DNA of 53,100 nucleotides, taken from NCBI GenBank assembly GCA_009840215.1, contig VXOC01000071.1:1-53100 (forward strand). The letters run 5' to 3'. The stretch comes from Gemmatimonadota bacterium. GTDB lineage: Bacteria; Gemmatimonadota; Gemmatimonadetes; Longimicrobiales; Gaopeijiaceae. The translations under genes and the position numbers were made by a program. How positions within the stretch are numbered: the first letter of the stretch is position 1; each line of letters starts with the position of its first letter. Under the pieces are notes generated by a model. That model was not told the DNA's origin and ran no database searches. It saw only the letters and a list, made by a program, of their open reading frames with translations. Of this stretch, positions 45,392-53,100 are shown in pieces.

Positions 45392-45829
45392 ATGACGGAA
45401 TACCCGAATGAGATCTTCGAGCGAGTCCTGAACCTCGAGTGGCCCTGGTACGTCGACCGTTTCGGGTTCGACGACGAGAGCCAGACGCTGCTCGTCTACC
45501 TCGACTTCGAAAAGGGCGGAACCTTCACCTGCGGCAGCTGCGGGACCACGGGCTGCAAGGCCTACGACACCTACCGCAAGCAGTGGCGGCACCTGGATTT
45601 CTTCCGCTACCGCACCTTCCTGCACGGGCCGTCGCCCCGCGTCTCCTGTCCGTCGTGCGGGATCAAGCAGGCGGCGCTGCCGTGGGCCCGCAGGCGGCAG
45701 AGACTCACCCTGGCCTTCGAGGAGATGGTCGTGTCGCTGGTTCAGGAGATGCCGATCCGGGCCGTGTCACGGCTCGTCGGCGAGCACGACACGCGGCTGT
45801 GGCGGGTGGTAAACCATTATATGGACTAG
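45392..45829 (+). pseudogene. Truncated ISL3-family transposase (N-terminal part)
   Basis: 145 residues: N-terminal zinc-finger region with CGSCGTTGCKAY and CPSCGIKQ, then the helix-turn-helix segment MVVSLVQEMPIRAVSRLVGEHDTRLWRVVNHYMD. This is the start of ISL3-family transposases, which normally run to about 400 residues; the DDE catalytic domain is missing. It ends 13 bases before the next LRR protease gene, so that gene may use a promoter within or before the remnant. Confidence 0.8.
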
Positions 45830-45842
45830 GAAGCCGGCCCGG

Positions 45843-48800
45843 ATGAACACCGGCCCGGGCCCAGGCAGGATGGCGCCGATGTCAGGAAGGCTTCGTTTTC
45901 GACTGGACGACGCGACCCCTCCGAAGATCGCGGCACTGCGAACCTGCACCGTCGCGGTACTGGCACTCATCCTCGCCACGGCAGCCTGCGGCGACGGATT
46001 CCTGAAACCGCCAACGACCGCTTCGGCGCCCCTCTCCCAGGCCGCGATCTTGGCCCAGGCGACCGACCGCAACGCGCTCGTGGCCCTGTACAACGCCACC
46101 GGCGGTCCCGAATGGACACGTAGCGACAACTGGCTCAGCAACCGGCCCCTTGACGAGTGGTACGGCGTCGTCGTCAACGGCTCGGGCCGGGTCACGGGCC
46201 TGCACCTGCACAAGAACGGTCTGACGGGCGCGTTACCCGCCGCGCTCGGCGACTTGTCCCGACTACGCTCGCTACACCTCCACGGCAACGCTTTGGGCGA
46301 TTCCATCCCTTCCCGACTCGGACGGCTCCGGCTTCTGGGCGCGCTGTCGCTGAGCGACAACGACCTGACCGGTCCGTTGCCCGGTGAGCTCGCGGAGCTC
46401 GACAGCCTCGTCGGGCTGTGGGTCCGCGACAACAGGCTCGACGGCGTGGTTCCGGCGGGCTTCATGGAGCTGCAGCCGCTCTTCTTCGACATCGCCGGCA
46501 ACGAGAACCTGTGCATGCCTGGAACCGCCGAATTCGCGGCCTGGGCGGAGAGTCTCCTGTACTTCGCGGGCGCGGTGTGCGGCAAGGCCGATGTCGAGGT
46601 GCTGCGGATCCTCTACGAGGCCACGGGCGGCGCCAACTGGACCAACGCCGACGGCTGGCTCGAGGGTGACAACGCCGACGGGTGGCACGGCGTGGAACTC
46701 GATGCCGTGGGGCGCGTGTCGGGCCTGGATTTGAGCGGCAACGGGCTTGCCGGTGCGCTTCCGGAGGAATTGGGACGCCTGAAGGGCCTGACAGTGCTCG
46801 ACGTTTCCGGCAACGGGCTTAACGGCGTGCTTCCAGGGGCACTGGGAGGCCTGGAGAGCCTGACTGTGCTCGACCTTTCCGCCAACGAGCTCTCGGGGAG
46901 GCTCCCGCAGGAATTGGGAGATCTGGCGAGGCTGGCCAGGCTCGACCTATCCAGCAATGACTTCGTGGGACCTCTGCCCATTCCTCTTCGCTACACGGCG
47001 CTCGAGGATCTGAGATACGGATCCACACGGCTGTGCATCCCGGACGATCCGGGGTTCCGGCTATGGCTGCGAACCCTTGAGACGCACGAGGGTACGGGGG
47101 AGCACTGCGCCTCGCTCTCCGAGCGGGATATCCTGGAAATCTTCTACGAGTCCGTAGGCGGCGCCAACTGGTACAACGACGACAACTGGCTGACCGACGC
47201 GCCTCTCGGGGACTGGTACGGGGTGCGCACGGACTCGGACGGGCACGTGGTGGGCCTTTCGCTCGGAAGCAACCTGCTGGTCGGGAAGATCCCGCCGGAG
47301 TTGGGGCGGCTTGCCCACCTGGAGGACCTCCACCTGTCATACAACTATCACCTGGAAGGTCCACTTCCGCCGGAACTGTTCGACCTGTCAGAGCTGTTCT
47401 CGCTCGATCTTTCGGGCGCCAGCATCGGCGGCCTGCCACCGGACATCGGCAGACTGGCCAGGTTGTCCTACCTGTCCATGAACGGCGCCAGCCTCACGGG
47501 GCCCATTCCACCCGAGATCGGACAGTTGTCCGAACTGCGCGGGCTCTACCTCCGTAGCAACTATCTCTTCGGCGAAATCCCGCGGGAGATCGGCAAGCTG
47601 ACGAAACTGCAAAGACTGGACCTGTGGTGGTGCGAGCTGACAGGTCCCATCCCGCCCGAGATCGGTGAATTGTCCGAACTGCGGTACCTGCGTCTGGGGC
47701 GCAACCAACTGACCGGAGGGATACCGCCCGAAATCGGCAACCTGGGTCGTCTGGAAAACCTCGACCTGCGCGAGAATCAGCTGACCGGCCCCATCCCGCC
47801 GGAAATGGGCAACCTCGACGATCTCTACGGATTGAATCTCGCCGGCAACAACCTGACCGGTCCGATCCCGCCCTCGTTCCGAAACCTGCGGAACCTGTCG
47901 TGGTTGTATCTGCAGAGCAACGCCCTGGAAGGCCCGCTTCCGGACGGCATCGCGGAGTTGACGAGCCTCGGGTACCTGTGGGTCGGCAACAACCCCGGAC
48001 TCTCGGGCCCCGTTCCGGTCGGAATGACCGCTCTCGACTACCTGGAGAGCTTCAAATCGGGCCTTACCGGCCTCTGCGCGCCGCAGGACGCCGATTTCCT
48101 GAACTGGCTGAGCGGCGTTCCCTTCCACCGCCTGGCACGCTGCGAGCAAACGGAGGCCTATCTGACGCAGGCCGTCCAGTCGCGAGAGTTCCCGGTGCCG
48201 CTGGTGCCCGGCCGCCCGGCGCTGCTGCGGGTGTTCCTCGCGTCGGAACATGCCGCCGGCGAGAAGCTGCCCGAAGTCCGGGCCACCTTCTACGTAGACA
48301 ACGCCCAGGTTCATGTGGAGCAGATCCCCGCGGGAACGGGCAACATTCCGAAGGAGGTAGACGAGGGTTCGCTGTCCAGTTCGGCAAACGCCGACATACC
48401 GGCATCGGTCGTGCGCCCGGGACTTGAGATGGTGATCGACATCGACCCCGCCGGGGAGCTGGATCCGGACCTGGGCATACCCTCGCGGATCCCCGCCACG
48501 GGGCGCATGGCGGTGGATGTGGCCGATCTCGGGGACCTGCAGCTCACCCTGGTTCCCTTCCTCTACGAATACGATCCGGACTCGACCATCCTGGAGATCA
48601 CTTCGGGCATGGCCCGGGACCCGGACGAACACCCGATGCTGGCCGAGACCCGGACCTTCCTGCCGGTCGGCGGTTGGGACATCGATCTGCACGACCCGGT
48701 CGTTTCGTCCACCAACAACGGTTTCACGATCATGCGCGAGACCGAGTTGATCCGGCGGATGGAGGCCGAGAGCCCCCGCTACTGGCTGGCCATGATGGGT

Positions 48801-49574
48801 CCGGTCAGGCCCTACGGACTCTTCGGTGTCGCGTACGACATCCCCTCGTGGACCAGCTACTCCATACCGCTTTCGCCCACGGTGGCGCACGAACTCGGAC
48901 ACAACATGGGCCTCTGGCACGCTCCGTGCGGCGGGGCCGGCGGACCGGATCCGCTTTATCCCCACGACTTCGGGACCATCGGTTCCTGGGGATATGACCG
49001 CGAGACGAAGCGCCTCGTGACCCCCTACGCGCCCGACATCATGTCCTACTGCGGCGGCCAATGGGTCAGCGACTACCACCGTGCGAACGGCGTCCGGCAC
49101 CGCATGAGCACCGAGGCGGCGGCCGCATTCGGGCCCAGGACCCGCTCAGTCATGGTGTGGGGCGGCCTGGACGCCGGGGGCAATCCGTTCCTGGAGCCTT
49201 CATTCATCGCGGACGCGCTGCCGTCGGCGCCGCCGCCCGGGAACGACTTCACCGTCATGGCCCGAACCGAGGACGGAGACCAGGCGTTCTCGATCCGATT
49301 CGACATGCCGAACACCCAGGACGCCGAGGACGAGAACGCCAGCTTCGTGTTCGCCATCCCCGTGACCTGGGAGGGCACGCTGGAATCGATCACCCTGGCC
49401 GGGGCCGACGGTTCCGTCATGCTCGACGAAGACTCGGACAACCCCATCACCATCCTGCGCGACCCGGTCACGGGCCAGGTGCGCGCGATCCTGCGCCGCC
49501 CGCCCGAGCAGGCGATGGCCGCGGCCGGCCAGCCGGGGTTTGAGCTCCTGTTCAGCCGAGGGATTCCGCGCTGA
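45843..49574 (+). CDS. LRR surface lipoprotein with metzincin-type zinc protease domain
   Basis: 1243 residues, lipobox TAAC (Cys49), no Ig domain. Three modules of the form LYNATGGPEWTxxxNWL...WYGV followed by plant-type LRRs (GPIPPEIGxL) and caps with LCMPGTAEFAAWAESL-type stretches fill about 75-765. The shared block starts LTQAVQSREFPVPLVPG (about 773). The zinc site is HELGHNMGLWH (His1016, Glu1017, His1020, His1026) with Met-turn IMSYC (Met1067). The conserved C-terminal domain begins MVWGGLDAGG and ends SRGIPR. It is most similar to the next gene, from the lipobox on, so the two are a tandem duplication. It lacks the AT-rich box seen before its other paralogues and follows an ISL3 remnant. 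Confidence 0.88.
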   Translation: MNTGPGPGRMAPMSGRLRFRLDDATPPKIAALRTCTVAVLALILATAACGDGFLKPPTTASAPLSQAAILAQATDRNALVALYNATGGPEWTRSDNWLSNRPLDEWYGVVVNGSGRVTGLHLHKNGLTGALPAALGDLSRLRSLHLHGNALGDSIPSRLGRLRLLGALSLSDNDLTGPLPGELAELDSLVGLWVRDNRLDGVVPAGFMELQPLFFDIAGNENLCMPGTAEFAAWAESLLYFAGAVCGKADVEVLRILYEATGGANWTNADGWLEGDNADGWHGVELDAVGRVSGLDLSGNGLAGALPEELGRLKGLTVLDVSGNGLNGVLPGALGGLESLTVLDLSANELSGRLPQELGDLARLARLDLSSNDFVGPLPIPLRYTALEDLRYGSTRLCIPDDPGFRLWLRTLETHEGTGEHCASLSERDILEIFYESVGGANWYNDDNWLTDAPLGDWYGVRTDSDGHVVGLSLGSNLLVGKIPPELGRLAHLEDLHLSYNYHLEGPLPPELFDLSELFSLDLSGASIGGLPPDIGRLARLSYLSMNGASLTGPIPPEIGQLSELRGLYLRSNYLFGEIPREIGKLTKLQRLDLWWCELTGPIPPEIGELSELRYLRLGRNQLTGGIPPEIGNLGRLENLDLRENQLTGPIPPEMGNLDDLYGLNLAGNNLTGPIPPSFRNLRNLSWLYLQSNALEGPLPDGIAELTSLGYLWVGNNPGLSGPVPVGMTALDYLESFKSGLTGLCAPQDADFLNWLSGVPFHRLARCEQTEAYLTQAVQSREFPVPLVPGRPALLRVFLASEHAAGEKLPEVRATFYVDNAQVHVEQIPAGTGNIPKEVDEGSLSSSANADIPASVVRPGLEMVIDIDPAGELDPDLGIPSRIPATGRMAVDVADLGDLQLTLVPFLYEYDPDSTILEITSGMARDPDEHPMLAETRTFLPVGGWDIDLHDPVVSSTNNGFTIMRETELIRRMEAESPRYWLAMMGPVRPYGLFGVAYDIPSWTSYSIPLSPTVAHELGHNMGLWHAPCGGAGGPDPLYPHDFGTIGSWGYDRETKRLVTPYAPDIMSYCGGQWVSDYHRANGVRHRMSTEAAAAFGPRTRSVMVWGGLDAGGNPFLEPSFIADALPSAPPPGNDFTVMARTEDGDQAFSIRFDMPNTQDAEDENASFVFAIPVTWEGTLESITLAGADGSVMLDEDSDNPITILRDPVTGQVRAILRRPPEQAMAAAGQPGFELLFSRGIPR

Positions 49575-49634
49575 CGCGAGATCGACAATGACCCGGCCTG
49601 CCATTCCACCACTACGATCGAAGAGACCCCGAGA

Positions 49635-52600
49635 ATGAGTAACGCCGACCCTTCGAACCCACGCCGGCCCGCACCACCCCGCCACCGCCGCCCAACGGAC
49701 GAACCGACCCCTCCGCCCATCGCCGCAACCCGCCGCCACCTTGTCGCCGCCCTCGCCCTCCTCCTCGCGACAACCGCCTGCGACGACGGTTTTTTCCAAC
49801 CGCCCACACCCGCTTCGGCGCCCCTCTCCCAGGCCGCGATGTTGGCCCAGGCGGCCGACCGCGCCGCGCTCGAAGCCCTCTACAACGCCACCGGCGGTCC
49901 CGACTGGACACACAACGGCAACTGGCTGACCGACGAGCCCCTTGACGAATGGTACGGAGTCGTGGTCGACGACGCGGGCCGGGTCACGGGCCTGCATCTG
50001 CCCGGGAACGGCCTGAAGGGCGAGTTGCCGGCCGCGCTCGGCGACCTGGACGGGCTCCGATCCCTGCACCTCCACGCCAACGAGCTGACCGGTTCCATCC
50101 CGCCGGACCTCGTGTGGCTCCAGCGCCTGGGCGCATTGGTGCTGAGCGACAACGACCTGAGCGGCCCGCTGCCTGAAGAGCTCGCGGAGCTCGACAGCCT
50201 GGTCGGGTTGTGGGTCGGCGACAACAGCCTCGAGGGTGTGGTGCCGGCGGGCTTCACGGAGCTGCAACCGCTCTTCTTTGACATCGAGGGCAACGAGAGG
50301 CTCTGCATGCCCGGAACCGCCGAGTTCACGGCCTGGGCGGAGAAACTCCTCTTCTTCGCGGGCTCGGTGTGCGGCAAGGACGATCTGGAGGTGCTGCGGG
50401 CATTGTACGAGGCCACCGGCGGCGCAAACTGGACCAACACCGACGGCTGGCTCGAAGGTAACAACGCGAGCGCATGGCACGGCGTCGAGACCGATTTCAT
50501 GGGACGCGTGTCGGGAGTGGATTTGAGCGCAAACGGACTTGCCGGGACGCTTCCGGAGGAATTGGGACGTCTGAAGAGCCTGACCACGCTCGACGTTTCC
50601 ACCAACGGGCTCACCGGGGCGCTTCCCAAGACGCTGGGAGGCCTGGAAAGCCTGACCGCGCTCGACGTTTCTTCCAACAGCCTCTCGGGACGGCTCCCGG
50701 AGGAATTGGGAGACTTGGCGAGCCTGGCCCGGCTCAACGTTTCCCGCAACGACCTCTCGGGACCGCTCCCACTGTCTCTCAGCAACACGGCGCTCGAGGA
50801 ATTGAACTACGAGTACACAAGGCTGTGCGCTCCCGACGACGCGGCGTTCCGGGCCTGGCTGGGCTCCATCGCAACGCACGAGGGCACCGGCGAGGTGTGC
50901 GCCGTTCTGACGGAGCGCGAGGTTCTCGAGGCCATCTACGAGGCCACCAATGGCGATGGCTGGTACGACAGCCACAACTGGCTGACCAATGCGCCCCTCG
51001 GGGGGTGGCAGGGAGTGGAAACGGACGCCGAGGGACACGTGATCGGCCTGTATCTCAGACGCAACTTCCTGAACGGCAAGATCCCGCGGGAAATCGGTGG
51101 GTTGGTTCACCTGGAATCCCTAGACCTGAGTGCAAACTACTTCCTGGAACCGCCGATTCCGGAGGAACTCTTCGACTTGACGGAGTTGCGGGTACTGAAG
51201 TTCGAAGACACCAGCATGAGCGGTCCGCTGCCGCCGGCCATCGGCAGGCTTGCGAAGCTGGAGGACCTTGATTGGGGGTGGAGCGGCCTGACCGGACCCA
51301 TCCCGCCCGAACTTGGCGCGCTGACCGAGCTCGTATCCCTCAGACTGGGCGGCAATGCCATGGTCGGAGCGATCCCGCCGGAACTCGGCGACCTTTCGAA
51401 GCTGGGGACTCTGAATCTTGAGTCGAATCGGCTCACCGGCTCCGTGCCAGCCGAGCTGGCCGGTCTCTCGGCGCTGACCGGGCTCATTCTGAACCGCAAC
51501 AGCCTGAGCGGCGGGATCCCGGCGGAGCTCGGTGACCTGAACGACCTGTCGTGGCTCGATCTCGCCCGAAACGACCTGACCGGGTCCATCCCGCCGGAAC
51601 TAGGCGAGTTGGCCGAATTGAACACCCTGAACCTCAACGGCAACTCTCTGGAAGGCTCGATTCCGGAAACGTTCAGCAACCTCACGAAGCTGGAATCGCT
51701 GCGGGTCGGCGGGAACCCGGAGCTGTCAGGCGCCGTGCCCGCCTCCCTGTCCGGCCTGCGAAGCCTGGACAGCTTCATGGCAGGCGGCACCGGTCTGTGC
51801 GCGCCCGATGACGCCGAATTCCTCGCGTGGCTGCGTGGTATTTCGGAAACTCGCCTGGCCCTGTGCAAGCCCGCTCCGGCCTATTTGACGCAGGCCGTGC
51901 AGTCGCAGGATTTTCCGGTGTCGCTCGTAGCGGGACAACCCGCGCTCCTGCGGGTGTTCGTGGCGTCGGAGCACGCCGTCGGCGAGATGATGCCCGAGGT
52001 CCGGGCCACTCTATATGTCAACGATGTGGAGGTTCATGAAGCGGTGATCCCGGGTGGCCAGGCGGCCATCCCGACGGCGGTCGACGAGGGCTCGCTGGCC
52101 AGTTCGGCCAACGCCGACATACCGGGCGAGGTGATTCGTCCGGGCCTGGAGATGGTCATCGAGGTCGACCCGAACGGGACCCTCGACCCTGGCCTGGGAA
52201 TCCCGGCACGGATACCGGAAACGGGCCGGACGGCGGTGGCGGTCATCGACGTGCCCGACTTCGAGCTCACTCTGGTCCCGTTCCTATGGGCACAGAATCC
52301 CGACTCGGCCATCCTTGACATCACGGCAGAGATGGCGAGCGATCCGAGAGGGCATCCCATGCTCTTCGAAACGCGCTCGCTCCTCCCGATCAACAGGATG
52401 GATGTCCACCGGCATGATCCGGTGGTGTCCTCGTCGAACAGCGGGTTCAATCACCTCGACGAGGTGAGCCTGATGCGCAACCTGGAAAACGGGAGCGGCT
52501 ACTGGATGGGGATGCGCACTCCGGTTACCCTCGGACTCCTGGGTGTCGCGTGGGTTGGGGGATGGACGAGCTGGTCGTTGCCGCTTTCGCCCACCATCGC

Positions 52601-53100
52601 GCACGAACTGGGCCACAACCTGAGCCTGTTTCATGCAAACTGCGGCGGGCCGAGCGGAGTGGACCCATCCTTCCCCGACGCCAGCGGCGTGATCGGATCG
52701 TGGGGGTACGACCGCGAGGCGGAGAGGACGGTCTCGCCGTGGTCGCCGGACATCCAGTCCTATTGCGGCGGCCAGTGGATCGGCGAGTACCACCATACCA
52801 AGTCCATCAATCATCGCGTGGAGAAGGAAGGTTCCGCTGCGAGGGCCACCACGACCCGATCGGTCCTGGTCTGGGGAGGCCTTGACGCCCGCGGCGCCCC
52901 ATTCCTGAATCCTTCCTTCATCGCGGATGTCGTGCCCTCGCAGTCACCCGCCGGCAACGGCCACGTCGTCAGGGGAAGAACGGAGGACGGAACCGAAGCA
53001 TTCTCGATCCGGTTTGACATGCCCAGGATGATGGACGCCGAAGGGGAGCGTGGCGGCTTCGTGTTCGCCGTGCCGGTCACCTGGGAGGGCGACCTCGAAT
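49635..53100 (+). CDS. LRR metzincin-type lipoprotein, incomplete at the right edge
   Basis: At least 1155 residues, frame open to the window end. Lipobox TTAC (Cys49), then the same three-module LRR architecture as the preceding gene (LYNATGGPDWTHN, LYEATGGANWTNT, IYEATNGDGWYDS) and the shared block LTQAVQSQDFPVSLVAG (about 750). The zinc site is HELGHNLSLFH (His990, Glu991, His994, His1000). The Met-turn Met is replaced: PDIQSYC, codon CAG at 52755-52757 (Gln1041), where the neighbour has PDIMSYC. HAPC is also changed to HANC. The C-terminal domain is cut off. Zinc ligands are kept, so activity is possible but uncertain. Confidence 0.87.
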   Translation, partial: MSNADPSNPRRPAPPRHRRPTDEPTPPPIAATRRHLVAALALLLATTACDDGFFQPPTPASAPLSQAAMLAQAADRAALEALYNATGGPDWTHNGNWLTDEPLDEWYGVVVDDAGRVTGLHLPGNGLKGELPAALGDLDGLRSLHLHANELTGSIPPDLVWLQRLGALVLSDNDLSGPLPEELAELDSLVGLWVGDNSLEGVVPAGFTELQPLFFDIEGNERLCMPGTAEFTAWAEKLLFFAGSVCGKDDLEVLRALYEATGGANWTNTDGWLEGNNASAWHGVETDFMGRVSGVDLSANGLAGTLPEELGRLKSLTTLDVSTNGLTGALPKTLGGLESLTALDVSSNSLSGRLPEELGDLASLARLNVSRNDLSGPLPLSLSNTALEELNYEYTRLCAPDDAAFRAWLGSIATHEGTGEVCAVLTEREVLEAIYEATNGDGWYDSHNWLTNAPLGGWQGVETDAEGHVIGLYLRRNFLNGKIPREIGGLVHLESLDLSANYFLEPPIPEELFDLTELRVLKFEDTSMSGPLPPAIGRLAKLEDLDWGWSGLTGPIPPELGALTELVSLRLGGNAMVGAIPPELGDLSKLGTLNLESNRLTGSVPAELAGLSALTGLILNRNSLSGGIPAELGDLNDLSWLDLARNDLTGSIPPELGELAELNTLNLNGNSLEGSIPETFSNLTKLESLRVGGNPELSGAVPASLSGLRSLDSFMAGGTGLCAPDDAEFLAWLRGISETRLALCKPAPAYLTQAVQSQDFPVSLVAGQPALLRVFVASEHAVGEMMPEVRATLYVNDVEVHEAVIPGGQAAIPTAVDEGSLASSANADIPGEVIRPGLEMVIEVDPNGTLDPGLGIPARIPETGRTAVAVIDVPDFELTLVPFLWAQNPDSAILDITAEMASDPRGHPMLFETRSLLPINRMDVHRHDPVVSSSNSGFNHLDEVSLMRNLENGSGYWMGMRTPVTLGLLGVAWVGGWTSWSLPLSPTIAHELGHNLSLFHANCGGPSGVDPSFPDASGVIGSWGYDREAERTVSPWSPDIQSYCGGQWIGEYHHTKSINHRVEKEGSAARATTTRSVLVWGGLDARGAPFLNPSFIADVVPSQSPAGNGHVVRGRTEDGTEAFSIRFDMPRMMDAEGERGGFVFAVPVTWEGDLE

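Noticed and set aside
40496-45625. Two long open frames on the minus strand (812 and 799 codons)
   Set aside because: Antisense to the large repeat lipoprotein, which has a good ribosome binding site, a lipobox and recognisable repeats; the antisense products lack any domain or signal.

Overview
The window is about 53 kb of GC-rich DNA from a Gram-negative-type bacterium. Evidence for an outer membrane and periplasm is the large number of lipoprotein signal peptides (lipobox ending in Cys), several twin-arginine (Tat) signals, and a penicillin-binding protein 1C / alpha-2-macroglobulin pair. No rRNA or tRNA is present to fix taxonomy. The style (high GC, many secreted Ig/LRR lipoproteins, MocA-type oxidoreductase next to a DUF1080 protein) would suit Gemmatimonadota or a similar environmental or host-associated lineage, but this is inference only.

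Left part (1-13.8 kb), mainly housekeeping: the first codons of a gene leaving the left edge; an NCS2 nucleobase permease with an unusual C-terminal domain; a metallophosphoesterase translationally coupled to a 4'-phosphopantetheinyl transferase; a VapBC/Phd-type toxin-antitoxin pair with a readable promoter and operator; the envelope pair pbpC and alpha-2-macroglobulin (thioester type); and a divergent Tat-exported Ntn-hydrolase (glycosylasparaginase family).

Middle (14-22 kb): an Ig-like plus LRR lipoprotein, then a minus-strand group of a Tat-exported Gfo/Idh/MocA oxidoreductase, a flavin amine oxidase and a two-domain DUF1080 (3-keto-disaccharide hydrolase) lipoprotein, and a divergent exported cyclophilin.

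Right part (22-53 kb): a large cluster of surface/secreted lipoproteins. Five paralogues (22.3, 29.7, 33.6, 45.8 and 49.6 kb) share one C-terminal block: a conserved beta domain beginning LTQxVQS, a metzincin-like zinc protease core HExxHxxxxxH with a downstream YC-containing Met-turn, and a conserved C-terminal domain. Each carries a different N-terminal set of Ig-like and leucine-rich repeats. One copy (33.6 kb) is split by a single in-frame amber codon, and the last runs off the right edge. Several of these genes, plus a hexapeptide-repeat protein, are preceded by the same AT-rich upstream box, which suggests a shared promoter or regulator. Between them lie a BlaI/BlaR-type repressor-sensor pair with ACTA-N6-TAGT operators and two paralogous small secreted proteins, IS3 and ISL3 remnants, an AT-rich intergenic stretch with palindromes, and a 1765-residue lipoprotein made of carboxypeptidase-regulatory-like (CNA-B-like) repeats.
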